Below, in pieces: positions 41,440 to 48,185 of a stretch of 64,000 nt of DNA. Both the position numbers and the translations under genes were made by a program. Origin of the DNA: Pseudomonadota bacterium (GTDB lineage Bacteria > Pseudomonadota > Alphaproteobacteria > Rhizobiales > Beijerinckiaceae). Position 1 is the stretch's first letter. The number at the start of each line of letters is the position of its first letter. The notes beneath the pieces were generated by a model. That model made no database searches, was not told the DNA's origin, and saw only the letters and a program-made list of their open reading frames with translations. The stretch is from NCBI GenBank assembly GCA_020161575.1, contig JAIUNR010000006.1:62001-126000 (forward strand). The letters run 5' to 3'.

Positions 41440-41467
41440 AAGGCCCCGGCCGAACGGCCGGGGCCTT
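41440..41467 (+). terminator. 12-bp hairpin terminator after DUF736
   Basis: AAGGCCCCGGCC (41440-41451) pairs perfectly with GGCCGGGGCCTT (41456-41467) around GAAC. A short T-rich stretch follows after four bases. It separates the DUF736 transcript from the control module. Confidence 0.75.
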
Positions 41468-41659
41468 AGCCTTTTCCGGCGACCCAAATGGAAGGTGAAA
41501 TGCCGGCCTGTCGGCGATCAATCGCCCCCACGACGACCGAATCAGTCGTTCGGGCCTTGAGCCGACGCGAACACCCAAGGTCGGCAATATTGCTCGCTCC
41601 AGACGCAAACTCCGACTATAATAGCCGTAGTTCTGGCGTGCGTATTTGTGATGGTGGGA

Positions 41660-41679
41660 GGTGATCATGCATGATCACC
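41660..41679. promoter_or_regulatory. perfect 20-bp palindrome across the start of the XRE gene
   Basis: GGTGATCATG is followed directly by its reverse complement CATGATCACC. It covers the end of the ribosome-binding GGGAGG and the start codon at 41671. A TATAAT -10 hexamer lies at 41617-41622 without a good -35. The symmetry and position suggest autoregulation, either as an operator or through an mRNA hairpin that hides the start. Confidence 0.6.
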
Positions 41680-41937
41680 GCCCGACAATCACGGGCCGCA
41701 CGCGCGTTGCTGGGTTGGACGCAGGAGACGCTCGCTGGCAAGGCTCGCATAGCACTGACCGCGCTCAAGCGCCTCGAATCCGCAAACGGTCTCGAGGTGT
41801 ATGAGACGACACGCGATCAGGTGCGAAGGGCTCTTGAAGCCGCTGGCATCGTCTTCCTGTCGACCGACCGAGGGCAAGGAGTGCTGTTGGTCGATGATAG
41901 CGGAAACAACCCCAATCGATCCAATCCCTCGCGCTGA
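41671..41937 (+). CDS. small XRE-type helix-turn-helix regulator (QseC-like position)
   Basis: An 88-residue regulator made almost entirely of one Cro/CI-type helix-turn-helix: QSRAARALLGWTQETLAGKARIALTALKRLESANG, then RDQVRRALEAAGIVFL. It directly precedes the stand-alone DUF2285 gene. In ICEMlSymR7A a small XRE protein, QseC, controls the DUF2285 antiactivator QseM. By gene order this one is a candidate for that role, although here the two genes run in the same direction and are not divergent. A perfect palindrome overlaps its start codon. Confidence 0.72.
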   Translation: MITARQSRAARALLGWTQETLAGKARIALTALKRLESANGLEVYETTRDQVRRALEAAGIVFLSTDRGQGVLLVDDSGNNPNRSNPSR

Positions 41938-42033
41938 CCTGCGGGCGGAAAAGCTTGCTGTCGCACGCGATCGATCCATTTCGGATCAAACTTGGTTAAT
42001 AGACAGACGTCGCCTATCCACCGAGTCTGCATC

Positions 42034-42294
42034 ATGATCGAGCCATTCGCTGACCTCGCCCCGTCCGGACAAGATCTCACCGACTATGACAGGTCGCACG
42101 TCAAGCTCTACATGCGCCTGCTGGATGCGGCCGCCGACGGCGCCCGTTGGGAGGAAGCTGTACAGGTCCTGTTCGGCCTCGATCCTGCCCGCGAACCCGA
42201 ACGCTGCCGACGCATCCACGACAGCCACCTAACACGTGCGCGCTGGATGACCCACACCGGCTATCGACACCTTCTTCGGCAGGCGCACGGCTGA
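42034..42294 (+). CDS. stand-alone DUF2285 protein (QseM-like antiactivator candidate)
   Basis: An 86-residue protein consisting of one DUF2285 extended-turn helix-turn-helix domain: YDRSHVKLYMRLLDAAADGARWEEAVQVLFGLDPAREPERCRRIHDSHLTRARWMTHTGYRHLLRQ. In ICEMlSymR7A the single-domain DUF2285 protein QseM binds the DUF6499 domain of FseA and blocks activation of excision. Here the gene lies directly upstream of an FseA-like gene, so the same role is likely. The N-terminal two thirds are acidic, as reported for QseM. ATG 42034 is chosen. A GATCC-N5-GGATC repeat lies about 55 bp upstream. Confidence 0.72.
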   Translation: MIEPFADLAPSGQDLTDYDRSHVKLYMRLLDAAADGARWEEAVQVLFGLDPAREPERCRRIHDSHLTRARWMTHTGYRHLLRQAHG

Positions 42295-42418
42295 TCGGCG
42301 CCGGCCGGTGTGATGCCCTTTCGACATCACCCGATGCTCTCCCCCAGACTTCCAACATGCGCCCGGTCCAGCGAAGGTTATGCGCTCGACTTGCACGCAC
42401 CATGCGGGAGTTGATGCG

Positions 42419-43181
42419 ATGAGGCCCGATACATCAGACTGGCGAAACGATCACAGCTACGATTTCCTTGACGCGCTGCCGATCGAGGGCCTCGCCTGGG
42501 AATGCCTTCGCAGACACCATCTCTATCAAGACCAATACGCCAGCCTGGTCCGTACCAGCGCTGAAACCCTGCCGCTGCCTCACAAACAGCAGCAGCGTTG
42601 GGGGTTGCGATTTCCCTGCAAGGCCAGGTCTTTCCGCAACACAGCAACAGGTGACATGGTCGCCATCGAGCGATCCAGCCATCGTCCTCTTGTCAAAGCG
42701 GCCAGACTTCCTGCCGGCTGCCCCAAATACGCTCGCCGACAGATTCGCTGCGGAGCGTAACGGCCCTGAAGGGGCATATTCCGCTCTTCCCGAGCACGAG
42801 CTGCAGACACTGTTCCTTCCCGGCACGTCCCCGAGCGATCGGCTTGCGGCGGTCATCCCGATCGATGACGACATCCTCGACCGCATCGACGCGCTCTCAC
42901 GGCTCGCGCGCGCCTGGCTCGGACGTCCGCCGTTGCGCGATACGCGCATGACCGCCGATCAACGCCGTCGCTTTCGTCTGAGACTTCGTGCCGCTGACGG
43001 TCGCATGAATGGCGCCACCTATCGCGAGATCGCCATTGCGATCTATGGCGCGGCGCGCGTCGATACCGAGCCCTGGAAAACATCGCCGCTACGCGACGCC
43101 GCGATCGCCTTCGTCGAAGCCGGACTAGCGCTCATCGACGGCGGCTATCTGCACCTGCTCCGGCATCGCCGCCGCCCTTAG
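42419..43181 (+). CDS. FseA-like transfer activator (DUF6499-DUF2285) made by +1 ribosomal frameshift
   Basis: The gene is in two frames. Frame one starts at ATG 42419 (GGGAG upstream) with a DUF6499 domain: DWRNDHSYDFLDALPIEGLAWECLRRHHLYQDQYAS to WGLRF, codon 65. Read on without a shift it ends at 42760 (113 residues). Slipping +1 at TTT-C (42611-42614) continues as PARPGLSATQQQVTWSPSSDPAIVLL and through a second domain to 43181. That second domain is DUF2285: DQRRRFRLRLRAADGRMNGATYREIAIAIYG to LIDGGYLHLLRHR. The fused product has about 254 residues. In ICEMlSymR7A, FseA is produced by the same tRNA-Phe UUU-to-UUC slip and activates rdfS; here the rdfS-like gene follows directly. Confidence 0.82.
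42611..42614 (+). other. candidate programmed +1 frameshift site (UUU-C)
   Basis: Codons read cga TTT CCC tgc. Moving tRNA-Phe from UUU (42611-42613) to UUC (42612-42614) restores the frame that encodes the rest of the DUF6499-DUF2285 protein, with CCU next. The site follows the WGLR motif. It needs no other change to give a full-length protein. Confidence 0.78.
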
Positions 43182-43193
43182 CCGGCGCAACGG

Positions 43194-43234
43194 CAGGGGT
43201 GGGGATTTCAGCCACCTCAACTTCCCCATCCCTG
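43194..43234. promoter_or_regulatory. inverted repeat between the FseA-like gene and the excisionase gene
   Basis: CAGGGGTGGGGA (43194-43205) and TCCCCATCCCTG (43223-43234) are inverted repeats matching at 11 of 12 positions, separated by 17 bp. A smaller repeat CCGCT-N7-AGCGG follows near 43272-43288. The 135-bp gap is where an FseA-type activator would have to act on the rdfS promoter, so the large repeat is a candidate binding site; a terminator is the alternative. Confidence 0.5.
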
Positions 43235-43316
43235 CAGCCGACAATCCTCCGCCACCGTGGTCGTTGTCAGCCGCTGATCGCCAGCGGCCCCCAGCACCCC
43301 CACGGAGGCCCGCCCC

Positions 43317-43598
43317 ATGCGACCCGATATCGCCGCGATCCCGCCACGCTACCTGCGGACCAAGGAAGCTGCCGAGTTTCTCAGCCTGTCCGCCCGCACC
43401 CTCGAGAAGCACCGCACCTATGGAACCGGCCCCGCATACCGCAAACTCGGTGGGCGTGTCGTCTACTCGGTCGACGACCTCGAAACCTGGGCGGATCGCG
43501 GCGCCGTCACCTCGACCTCCGATCCGCGCGGCTCCGTTCTGCCTGCGAAGCGTCAGACGCTGCCGACCGGCCAGAGCGCCGGCCGATACGCACGCTGA
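43317..43598 (+). CDS. AlpA/RdfS-like excisionase (recombination directionality factor)
   Basis: A 93-residue protein with a MerR/AlpA-type winged helix-turn-helix: PRYLRTKEAAEFLSLSARTLEKHRTYGTGPAYRKLGGRVVYSVDDLETWAD (about 9-60). A basic, unstructured tail follows. Small proteins of this kind bend att DNA and switch a tyrosine recombinase towards excision (RdfS in ICEMlSymR7A). Its place right after the FseA-like activator and at the head of the repA-tra operon matches that system. GGAGG precedes the ATG. Confidence 0.78.
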   Translation: MRPDIAAIPPRYLRTKEAAEFLSLSARTLEKHRTYGTGPAYRKLGGRVVYSVDDLETWADRGAVTSTSDPRGSVLPAKRQTLPTGQSAGRYAR

Positions 43599-43616
43599 TC
43601 GCGGCCGGTTCCCTTC

Positions 43617-44792
43617 ATGGTGGTGCGGCGTCGTGACCTTTCGGAGCGTGGACAGCTCGATCTGTTTCGCGCGCTCCCCGGCGACTTCGCGCCACGAGAC
43701 GCGCAGGATCTCATGGCCTATCCTTTCTTCTCCCTCTCCAAGTCCCATCGCGTCGCCCCGATCGACTTTTCGGCCGGCGACATCACGATCCGCGTCGAGG
43801 CCGTGCCCGATCATGGCATGGCCACGATCTGGGACGCCGACATCCTGATCTGGGCCGCCAGCCAGATCGTCGAAGCCCGCGACAACGGGCTTCGCACGTC
43901 CAGGCTGATGGCAGCGACGCCCTATGAAATCCTCACCTATGTCGGGCGCGGCACGTCGTTGCGCGACTATCAGCGCCTCAAGGCGGCGCTGGACCGGCTG
44001 CAATCGACCACCATCTCGACTTCGATCCGCCAGCCCATTGAGGGCCGCCGCCACCGTTTCTCATGGATCAACGAGTGGCAGGAGCGCACCGACCGCCATG
44101 GGCGGCCGGACGGCATCGAGCTGATCGTCCCCGACTGGTTCTACAAGGCCGTCCTCGACGACGCTCTCATCCTCACCATCGACCCGGCCTATTTCCATCT
44201 CACCGGCGGCCTCGACCGCTGGCTCTACCGCATCGTGCGCAAGCATGGTGGCCGCCAGCGCGACGGCTGGCGGTTCGACCTGCGCCACCTCCACGTCAAA
44301 TCCGGCAGCCTGTCGCCGTTCAAACGCTTCGCGTTCGAGCTGCGCGACATCGTGCGGCGCCAGCCGCTGCCCGGCTACGTCCTGTCGCTGGAGGTGGAAA
44401 TCAGCGGTCGGACGCTGCTCGCTTTCGAGCCGCTCCCGACCTGTGGAAAACCTGTGGACGGGCTCGTGCTATCGGGAACCCGGACTATCGTGCCATCGGG
44501 AACCCGAGGCTCGTGCTATCAGGAACCGAAACCGGCCTTAACGTCTGGAAATCGCAGGCGGATTCACGCCCTTAACTTAGAGTCTAACCAAGAATCTAAC
44601 TTTGAAGAGCGCGCGCGCGATGTGGAAAGCCTCATCCGCGGCACCGCTAGAAGCCTCAGCGTAGCCGCGAAAAAGAGCTTTCCGACCGCACCGTCCGCCC
44701 CCCGAAGGGCCTCCGGCGACATCCGCTCGTCCGAGGTCGGCGATCCCGAAGCGCCCCGGCTTCCCCTCGATCCACCGGGGGGACGCCGATGA
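43617..44792 (+). CDS. repA: RepA-family replication initiator
   Basis: A 391-residue protein of the replication-initiator-A family: LMAYPFFSLSKSHRVAPIDFSAGDITIRVEA, DILIWAASQIVEA, and TPYEILTYVGRGTSLRDYQRLKAALDRLQSTTI. A winged-helix initiator domain then ends near residue 285 with HVKSGSLSPFKRFAFELRDIVRRQPLPGYVLSLE. The tail from about residue 285 is low in conservation, and its DNA contains iteron-like repeats. It begins 18 bp after the excisionase gene and overlaps parA by four bases. It would let the excised circle replicate, as shown for some ICEs. Confidence 0.82.
   Translation: MVVRRRDLSERGQLDLFRALPGDFAPRDAQDLMAYPFFSLSKSHRVAPIDFSAGDITIRVEAVPDHGMATIWDADILIWAASQIVEARDNGLRTSRLMAATPYEILTYVGRGTSLRDYQRLKAALDRLQSTTISTSIRQPIEGRRHRFSWINEWQERTDRHGRPDGIELIVPDWFYKAVLDDALILTIDPAYFHLTGGLDRWLYRIVRKHGGRQRDGWRFDLRHLHVKSGSLSPFKRFAFELRDIVRRQPLPGYVLSLEVEISGRTLLAFEPLPTCGKPVDGLVLSGTRTIVPSGTRGSCYQEPKPALTSGNRRRIHALNLESNQESNFEERARDVESLIRGTARSLSVAAKKSFPTAPSAPRRASGDIRSSEVGDPEAPRLPLDPPGGRR
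44442..44605 (+). other. candidate vegetative origin inside repA: DnaA-like boxes, three iterons, AT-rich stretch
   Basis: Two TGTGGA boxes (44442-44447 and 44453-44458), the first continuing as TGTGGAAAA, one base from a DnaA box. Three direct repeats of TCGTGCYATCRGGAACC follow at 44464-44480, 44488-44504 and 44511-44527, spaced 24 and 23 bp. Next comes an unusually AT-rich run around 44565-44605. This order is that of iteron origins. It lies wholly within the repA coding sequence. Confidence 0.62.
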
Positions 44793-45445
44793 TCGTCGCG
44801 CTCCTCAACCAGAAAGGCGGCGTCGGGAAGACGACGCTCGCGCTCCATCTCGCCGGTGAACTCGCCGGGCGCGGCCGCCGTGTCACGCTGATCGACGCGG
44901 ACCCGCAAGGCTCGGCGCTCGACTGGTCGCAGCAGCGCAGCCGCGAGGGCCTGCCGCGCGCGTTCGGCGTCGTCGGCCTGGCGCGCGATACGCTCCACCG
45001 CGAAGCACCCGAGCTGGCGCGCGATGCCGATCACATCGTCATCGACGGCCCGCCGCGCGTCGCCGGCCTCATGCGCTCGGCCTTGCTCGCCGCCGACCTC
45101 GTGCTGATCCCGGTGCAGCCGTCGCCGCTCGATGGCTGGGCCTCGGCCGAGATGCTGTCGCTCCTCACGGAAGCACGCATCTACCGGCCGCAGCTCGTCG
45201 CCCGTTTCGTTCTCAATCGCTGCGCCGCGCGCACCGTCATCGCCCGCGAGACCGCCGAGACGCTCGCCGATCACGATCCGCCGGTCCTCGCCGCGACCAT
45301 CGGCCAGCGCATCGTCTTCGCCGACGCCGCGCAGTCCGGCCGGCTCGCCTCGGAGATCGATAGTCGATCGCCCGCCGCCCGCGAGATCGCCGCGCTCGCA
45401 TCCGAGATCGGACGGCTGCGCATCGGCGACGGAGGCGTGTCATGA
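44789..45445 (+). CDS. parA: ParA-family partition ATPase
   Basis: A 218-residue Walker-type ATPase with deviant Walker A NQKGGVGKTTLALHLAG at the N-terminus, DADPQGSALDW and VIDGPPRVAGL. It is of the short, single-domain type without an N-terminal DNA-binding domain. It follows repA with a four-base overlap. The small ribbon-helix-helix protein encoded next could be its centromere-binding partner. Together they would help an excised, replicating circle to be inherited. Confidence 0.88.
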   Translation: MIVALLNQKGGVGKTTLALHLAGELAGRGRRVTLIDADPQGSALDWSQQRSREGLPRAFGVVGLARDTLHREAPELARDADHIVIDGPPRVAGLMRSALLAADLVLIPVQPSPLDGWASAEMLSLLTEARIYRPQLVARFVLNRCAARTVIARETAETLADHDPPVLAATIGQRIVFADAAQSGRLASEIDSRSPAAREIAALASEIGRLRIGDGGVS

Positions 45446-45693
45446 CGGCCCGCGTCGAGAAGCGCGGCTTCGCCACGCGCCCCGCCGATCCCGAGCAATG
45501 GATCAGGACAGCCGAGATCCCGCCGCGCGCCTCCGAGGCGAGCGCCTACACGGCGCGCCTCACCATCGACGTGACGCCCGAGCTGCGCGGCCGGATCAAG
45601 ATCGCGGCCTTCGGGCGCGGCGTCACCGTCGCCGACATGCTGCGCGAGTTGCTCGCCCGAGAATTTCCCCCGCCCCCAGGAGACCCCACATGA
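45442..45693 (+). CDS. small ribbon-helix-helix-like protein after parA
   Basis: An 83-residue protein. The C-terminal half, YTARLTIDVTPELRGRIKIAAFGRGVTVADMLRELLAREF, has the strand-helix-helix pattern of a ribbon-helix-helix DNA-binding domain; the N-terminus is basic. Its start overlaps the parA stop and its stop overlaps the next start. Position and fold suggest a ParB-like or ParG-like partner that binds a centromere site. No such site was identified. Confidence 0.65.
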   Translation: MTARVEKRGFATRPADPEQWIRTAEIPPRASEASAYTARLTIDVTPELRGRIKIAAFGRGVTVADMLRELLAREFPPPPGDPT

Positions 45694-46211
45694 CCGGCAC
45701 CGCGGCCCCCCGCGTGCGCGGCGGCCCGATGCCGTCCGCGCTCACCCATGATCGCATGACCCGCGTCGAATTGACGTGGATCGAGAAGAAGATCGAATAT
45801 TGGATCAGGTTCGGCCAGGCAGCGCACGAGCAGATCGTCGACCGCCACCAGCGCATTCTCTCTTTCCGGCCGAACACCGTCTTCGCCTTCGTCCGATGGG
45901 CGGCCAACGACTTCGGCACAATCATCTCGCGCATCGACATCGTGCGCGCGGTCGAACCGGGCGAGGCTTATCAGACGCTGCCCTTCGTGCGGCCGGGCGG
46001 CGAAATCCTGCTGAAGATCGAGGGCTGGCCAAAGGTCGAGGACGTGCTGCGCCACGTCGATGCGATCGAGGCGATCGGCATCGATGCGGACGCCGTTTCG
46101 CCGGACCACTGGCGGCACGTCCACAACCGGATGGCCGCCGCTCAACGCCCACGCGCCTATACGCTCGAACAGCATCGCGCCTTCCTCCTGCGCCGGAAGG
46201 TTCAGCCATGA
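45690..46211 (+). CDS. DUF2840-family conjugation-associated protein
   Basis: A 173-residue soluble protein: TRVELTWIEKKIEYWIRFG, then FVRWAANDFGTIISRIDIVRAV and a C-terminal HNRMAAAQRPRAYTLEQHRAFLLRRKV. It matches DUF2840, which is found between parA and traF in conjugative operons of Alpha- and Gammaproteobacteria. Its biochemical role is unknown. The start at 45690 overlaps the upstream stop (ATGA), and the stop overlaps traF in the same way, so it is part of a tightly coupled string. Confidence 0.8.
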   Translation: MTGTAAPRVRGGPMPSALTHDRMTRVELTWIEKKIEYWIRFGQAAHEQIVDRHQRILSFRPNTVFAFVRWAANDFGTIISRIDIVRAVEPGEAYQTLPFVRPGGEILLKIEGWPKVEDVLRHVDAIEAIGIDADAVSPDHWRHVHNRMAAAQRPRAYTLEQHRAFLLRRKVQP

Positions 46212-46753
46212 CGCGCGCCGGCCTCATCGCCGTCATGGCGCTCGCCACGTTGGGCATCGGCTATCCGGCGCTTACGCCGATGCCGATCAAGCTCATGTGG
46301 AACGCCTCGGCCAGCGCGCCCATCGGCCTTTATTCCATCGACTTCGACGCGCCGTTCGACGTCACCGATCTTGTCGCGGTCGACGCGCCCGAACCGCTCG
46401 CCGCCTTAATGGCCGCGCGCGGCTATCTGCCCAAGGGCGTGCCGCTCATCAAGCGCGTGCTCGGCGTGTCCGGGCAGACCGTATGCCGAACCGGCCGCGC
46501 GATCACCGTGGACGGGATCGCCATGGGCGCGGCGCTGGAGCGCGACCGGATCGGTCGGGAGCTGCCCGTCTGGCATGGCTGCCGCCGCATCCAGACCGGC
46601 GAAGTTTTCCTCATGAACTGGCAGGTCCGCGACAGCCTCGACGGACGCTACTTCGGCCTGACCTCCACCGACCAGATCATCGGCCACGCGGTCCCGCTGT
46701 GGACCGACGAAGACGGCAACGGCCGCTTCGAGTGGCGCGCGCCGACCCACTGA
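46208..46753 (+). CDS. traF: TraF-like S26 signal peptidase
   Basis: A 181-residue membrane-anchored serine protease with an N-terminal hydrophobic segment (AGLIAVMALATLGIGYPAL). The catalytic serine is in NASASAPIGLYSID and the general-base lysine in PLIKRVLGVSGQ. A Cys pair (TVCRTG and HGCRRI) may form a disulfide. TraF of RP4 processes the TrbC pilin and cyclises it by joining its ends. The trbC gene lies 8 kb downstream in the same orientation and is the expected substrate. Confidence 0.85.
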   Translation: MTRAGLIAVMALATLGIGYPALTPMPIKLMWNASASAPIGLYSIDFDAPFDVTDLVAVDAPEPLAALMAARGYLPKGVPLIKRVLGVSGQTVCRTGRAITVDGIAMGAALERDRIGRELPVWHGCRRIQTGEVFLMNWQVRDSLDGRYFGLTSTDQIIGHAVPLWTDEDGNGRFEWRAPTH

Positions 46754-46814
46754 CGGGCGCGCGGCCATCGCCTTTCCCTGACCAACCAGCCCACCAACCA
46801 GAAGGAGACTGACA

Positions 46815-47147
46815 ATGCCCAACCATCTCTTTGAACCGACCGCCAACGGCTATGCCGGCCGCGTCCGGCTGTTCGGCATCGACGAGGCGATCGTGCTCGT
46901 CGGCATCGATCCGGGCGACGCCGAAAACGCGCCGGCCTATCGCATCCACCTCGACGACGAGGACGGCCCCGAGATCGGCGCGGCGTGGAAACGTGTCGGC
47001 GAACGGGTCGGTGACTACATCGCCCTGGAGATCGACAGCCCGCTCTTTCTGACCGTGTTTCGTCCGGCGCTGTTCCAGGCCGACGACGACGGCCGCACCT
47101 TCCGGCTCGCCTGGAAGCGGCCCCGGCAGCGCGAAGACCGGAGCTGA
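46815..47147 (+). CDS. second DUF736-family protein
   Basis: A 110-residue soluble protein: PNHLFEPTANGYAGRVRLFGIDEAIVLVGIDP, then AYRIHLDDEDGPEIGAAWKRVGERVGDYIALEIDSPLF and FRLAWKRPR. It shares the DUF736 layout with the protein at 41101 but is diverged in sequence, so it is not a recent duplicate. AAGGAG precedes the start. It sits between traF and the transglycosylase gene. Function unknown. Confidence 0.78.
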   Translation: MPNHLFEPTANGYAGRVRLFGIDEAIVLVGIDPGDAENAPAYRIHLDDEDGPEIGAAWKRVGERVGDYIALEIDSPLFLTVFRPALFQADDDGRTFRLAWKRPRQREDRS

Positions 47148-47150
47148 CCG

Positions 47151-47930
47151 ATGCCGGCTCCGATCATCTCCATGCTCGCGGCCCGGCGTATTGGCCGGGC
47201 CGGATCGGCATGTCGCCGCGCCGTTCTCGCCACCCTCGGTGTGCTCGCCTTCTGCGCGGGGCCGACCGGGGCGACGGCGCAAACCGCGCCGGTCGCCCGT
47301 CCGTCCGCCGCCGATCCCTACGCCGCCCACATCACCGAGGCGGCGCAGCGGTTCGGCATCCTCGAACGCTGGATTCGCGCCGTGCTGCGCGCCGAAAGCG
47401 CGGGTGATGTGCGCGCGATCTCCTCGGCGGGCGCGTTGGGGCTGATGCAGGTCATGCCCGACACATGGGCCGGCTTGCGCGTCCGCTACCGTCTCGGCCG
47501 CGACCCCTATGACCCGCGCGACAACATCATGGCGGGCGCGGCCTATCTGCGCGAAATGTGGGACCGCTACGGCGATGTCGCCGCGATGCTCGCGGCCTAC
47601 AACGCCGGTCCTGGCCGCTATGACGATCATCGTGCGACGGGCCGCGCCTTGCCGGCCGAAACGCGGGCCTATGTCGCCGCGCTCGTGCCGGTTCTCGGCG
47701 GCGCGGCCGCACCCGAGACGTCCGTCGGGCGAGCCGACCCGCCGCCCGACTGGCGCGAGGCGGCGATCTTCGTCGTGCGTTCCGCCGACGCTCGTTCGGC
47801 CGCTTCACCGCCGGGCAATCCGCGTTCGGACGACAGCCGCTCCTCCGTCACGGCGCGGTCATCCGATCCGGCCGAGACATCGGATTCGCCCCTTGTCGTC
47901 GCACGCTCCAGCCCCGGAGAGCGCCCATGA
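47151..47930 (+). CDS. conjugal lytic transglycosylase (SLT family)
   Basis: A 259-residue exported enzyme. A signal peptide (about 18-42) is followed by the SLT domain with the catalytic Glu in AVLRAESAGDVRAISSAGALGLMQVMPDTW and the conserved NIMAGAAYLREMWDRYG and MLAAYNAGPGRY segments. It opens the peptidoglycan so that the mating channel can pass. The C-terminal 70 residues are Ser/Arg-rich and poorly conserved. It is the last gene before the roughly 255-bp gap that precedes the relaxase gene. Confidence 0.87.
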   Translation: MPAPIISMLAARRIGRAGSACRRAVLATLGVLAFCAGPTGATAQTAPVARPSAADPYAAHITEAAQRFGILERWIRAVLRAESAGDVRAISSAGALGLMQVMPDTWAGLRVRYRLGRDPYDPRDNIMAGAAYLREMWDRYGDVAAMLAAYNAGPGRYDDHRATGRALPAETRAYVAALVPVLGGAAAPETSVGRADPPPDWREAAIFVVRSADARSAASPPGNPRSDDSRSSVTARSSDPAETSDSPLVVARSSPGERP

Positions 47931-48043
47931 GAGCGCCCATGAGCGTGCGGACCGTCCTTCGCATCCCCTCGCATTCCGGCGTGTCATGGAGGGGACAAGG
48001 GGCAGAGGCAGGCAGAACAACCGGACGATGGCGAGATAAAAAG

Positions 48044-48174
48044 GCGCACGGTGCGCTTCGGTCGGTCGGTTGTTTTTGTTCAGATTTTCGGCGCGTTCCG
48101 CACCGTGCCGCGCTTTCGCGCACCGTGCGCTGCGCACCCATCTACTTGAATTTCCTGTTCCTTTCGCACCGTGC
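48044..48174. repeat. four copies of GCACCGTGC before the relaxase gene (oriT candidate region)
   Basis: GCACCGTGC occurs at 48100-48108, 48120-48128 and 48166-48174, and as its reverse complement at 48046-48054. The first and third copies extend to 13-bp near-palindromes (GCGCACGGTGCGC, GCGCACCGTGCGC). They lie in the only long gap of the transfer operon (47931-48185), in locally AT-richer DNA directly before the relaxase start. That is where an origin of transfer would be expected. No nick sequence was recognised with certainty. Confidence 0.5.
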
Positions 48175-48185
48175 GGGGCTGCGCC

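Noticed and set aside
42419-42760. Calling the FseA-like gene a simple frameshifted pseudogene
   Set aside because: Both halves are otherwise intact, the shift is at the codon change described for FseA, and the neighbours (QseM-like, RdfS-like) match that system. A sequencing error cannot be excluded from one sequence.
42468-43181. A separate gene starting at the first ATG of the second frame of the FseA-like locus
   Set aside because: Its first 50 residues have no similarity to any domain, while the frame joins the upstream DUF6499 domain exactly at TTT-C. Treated as the second half of a frameshifted product.
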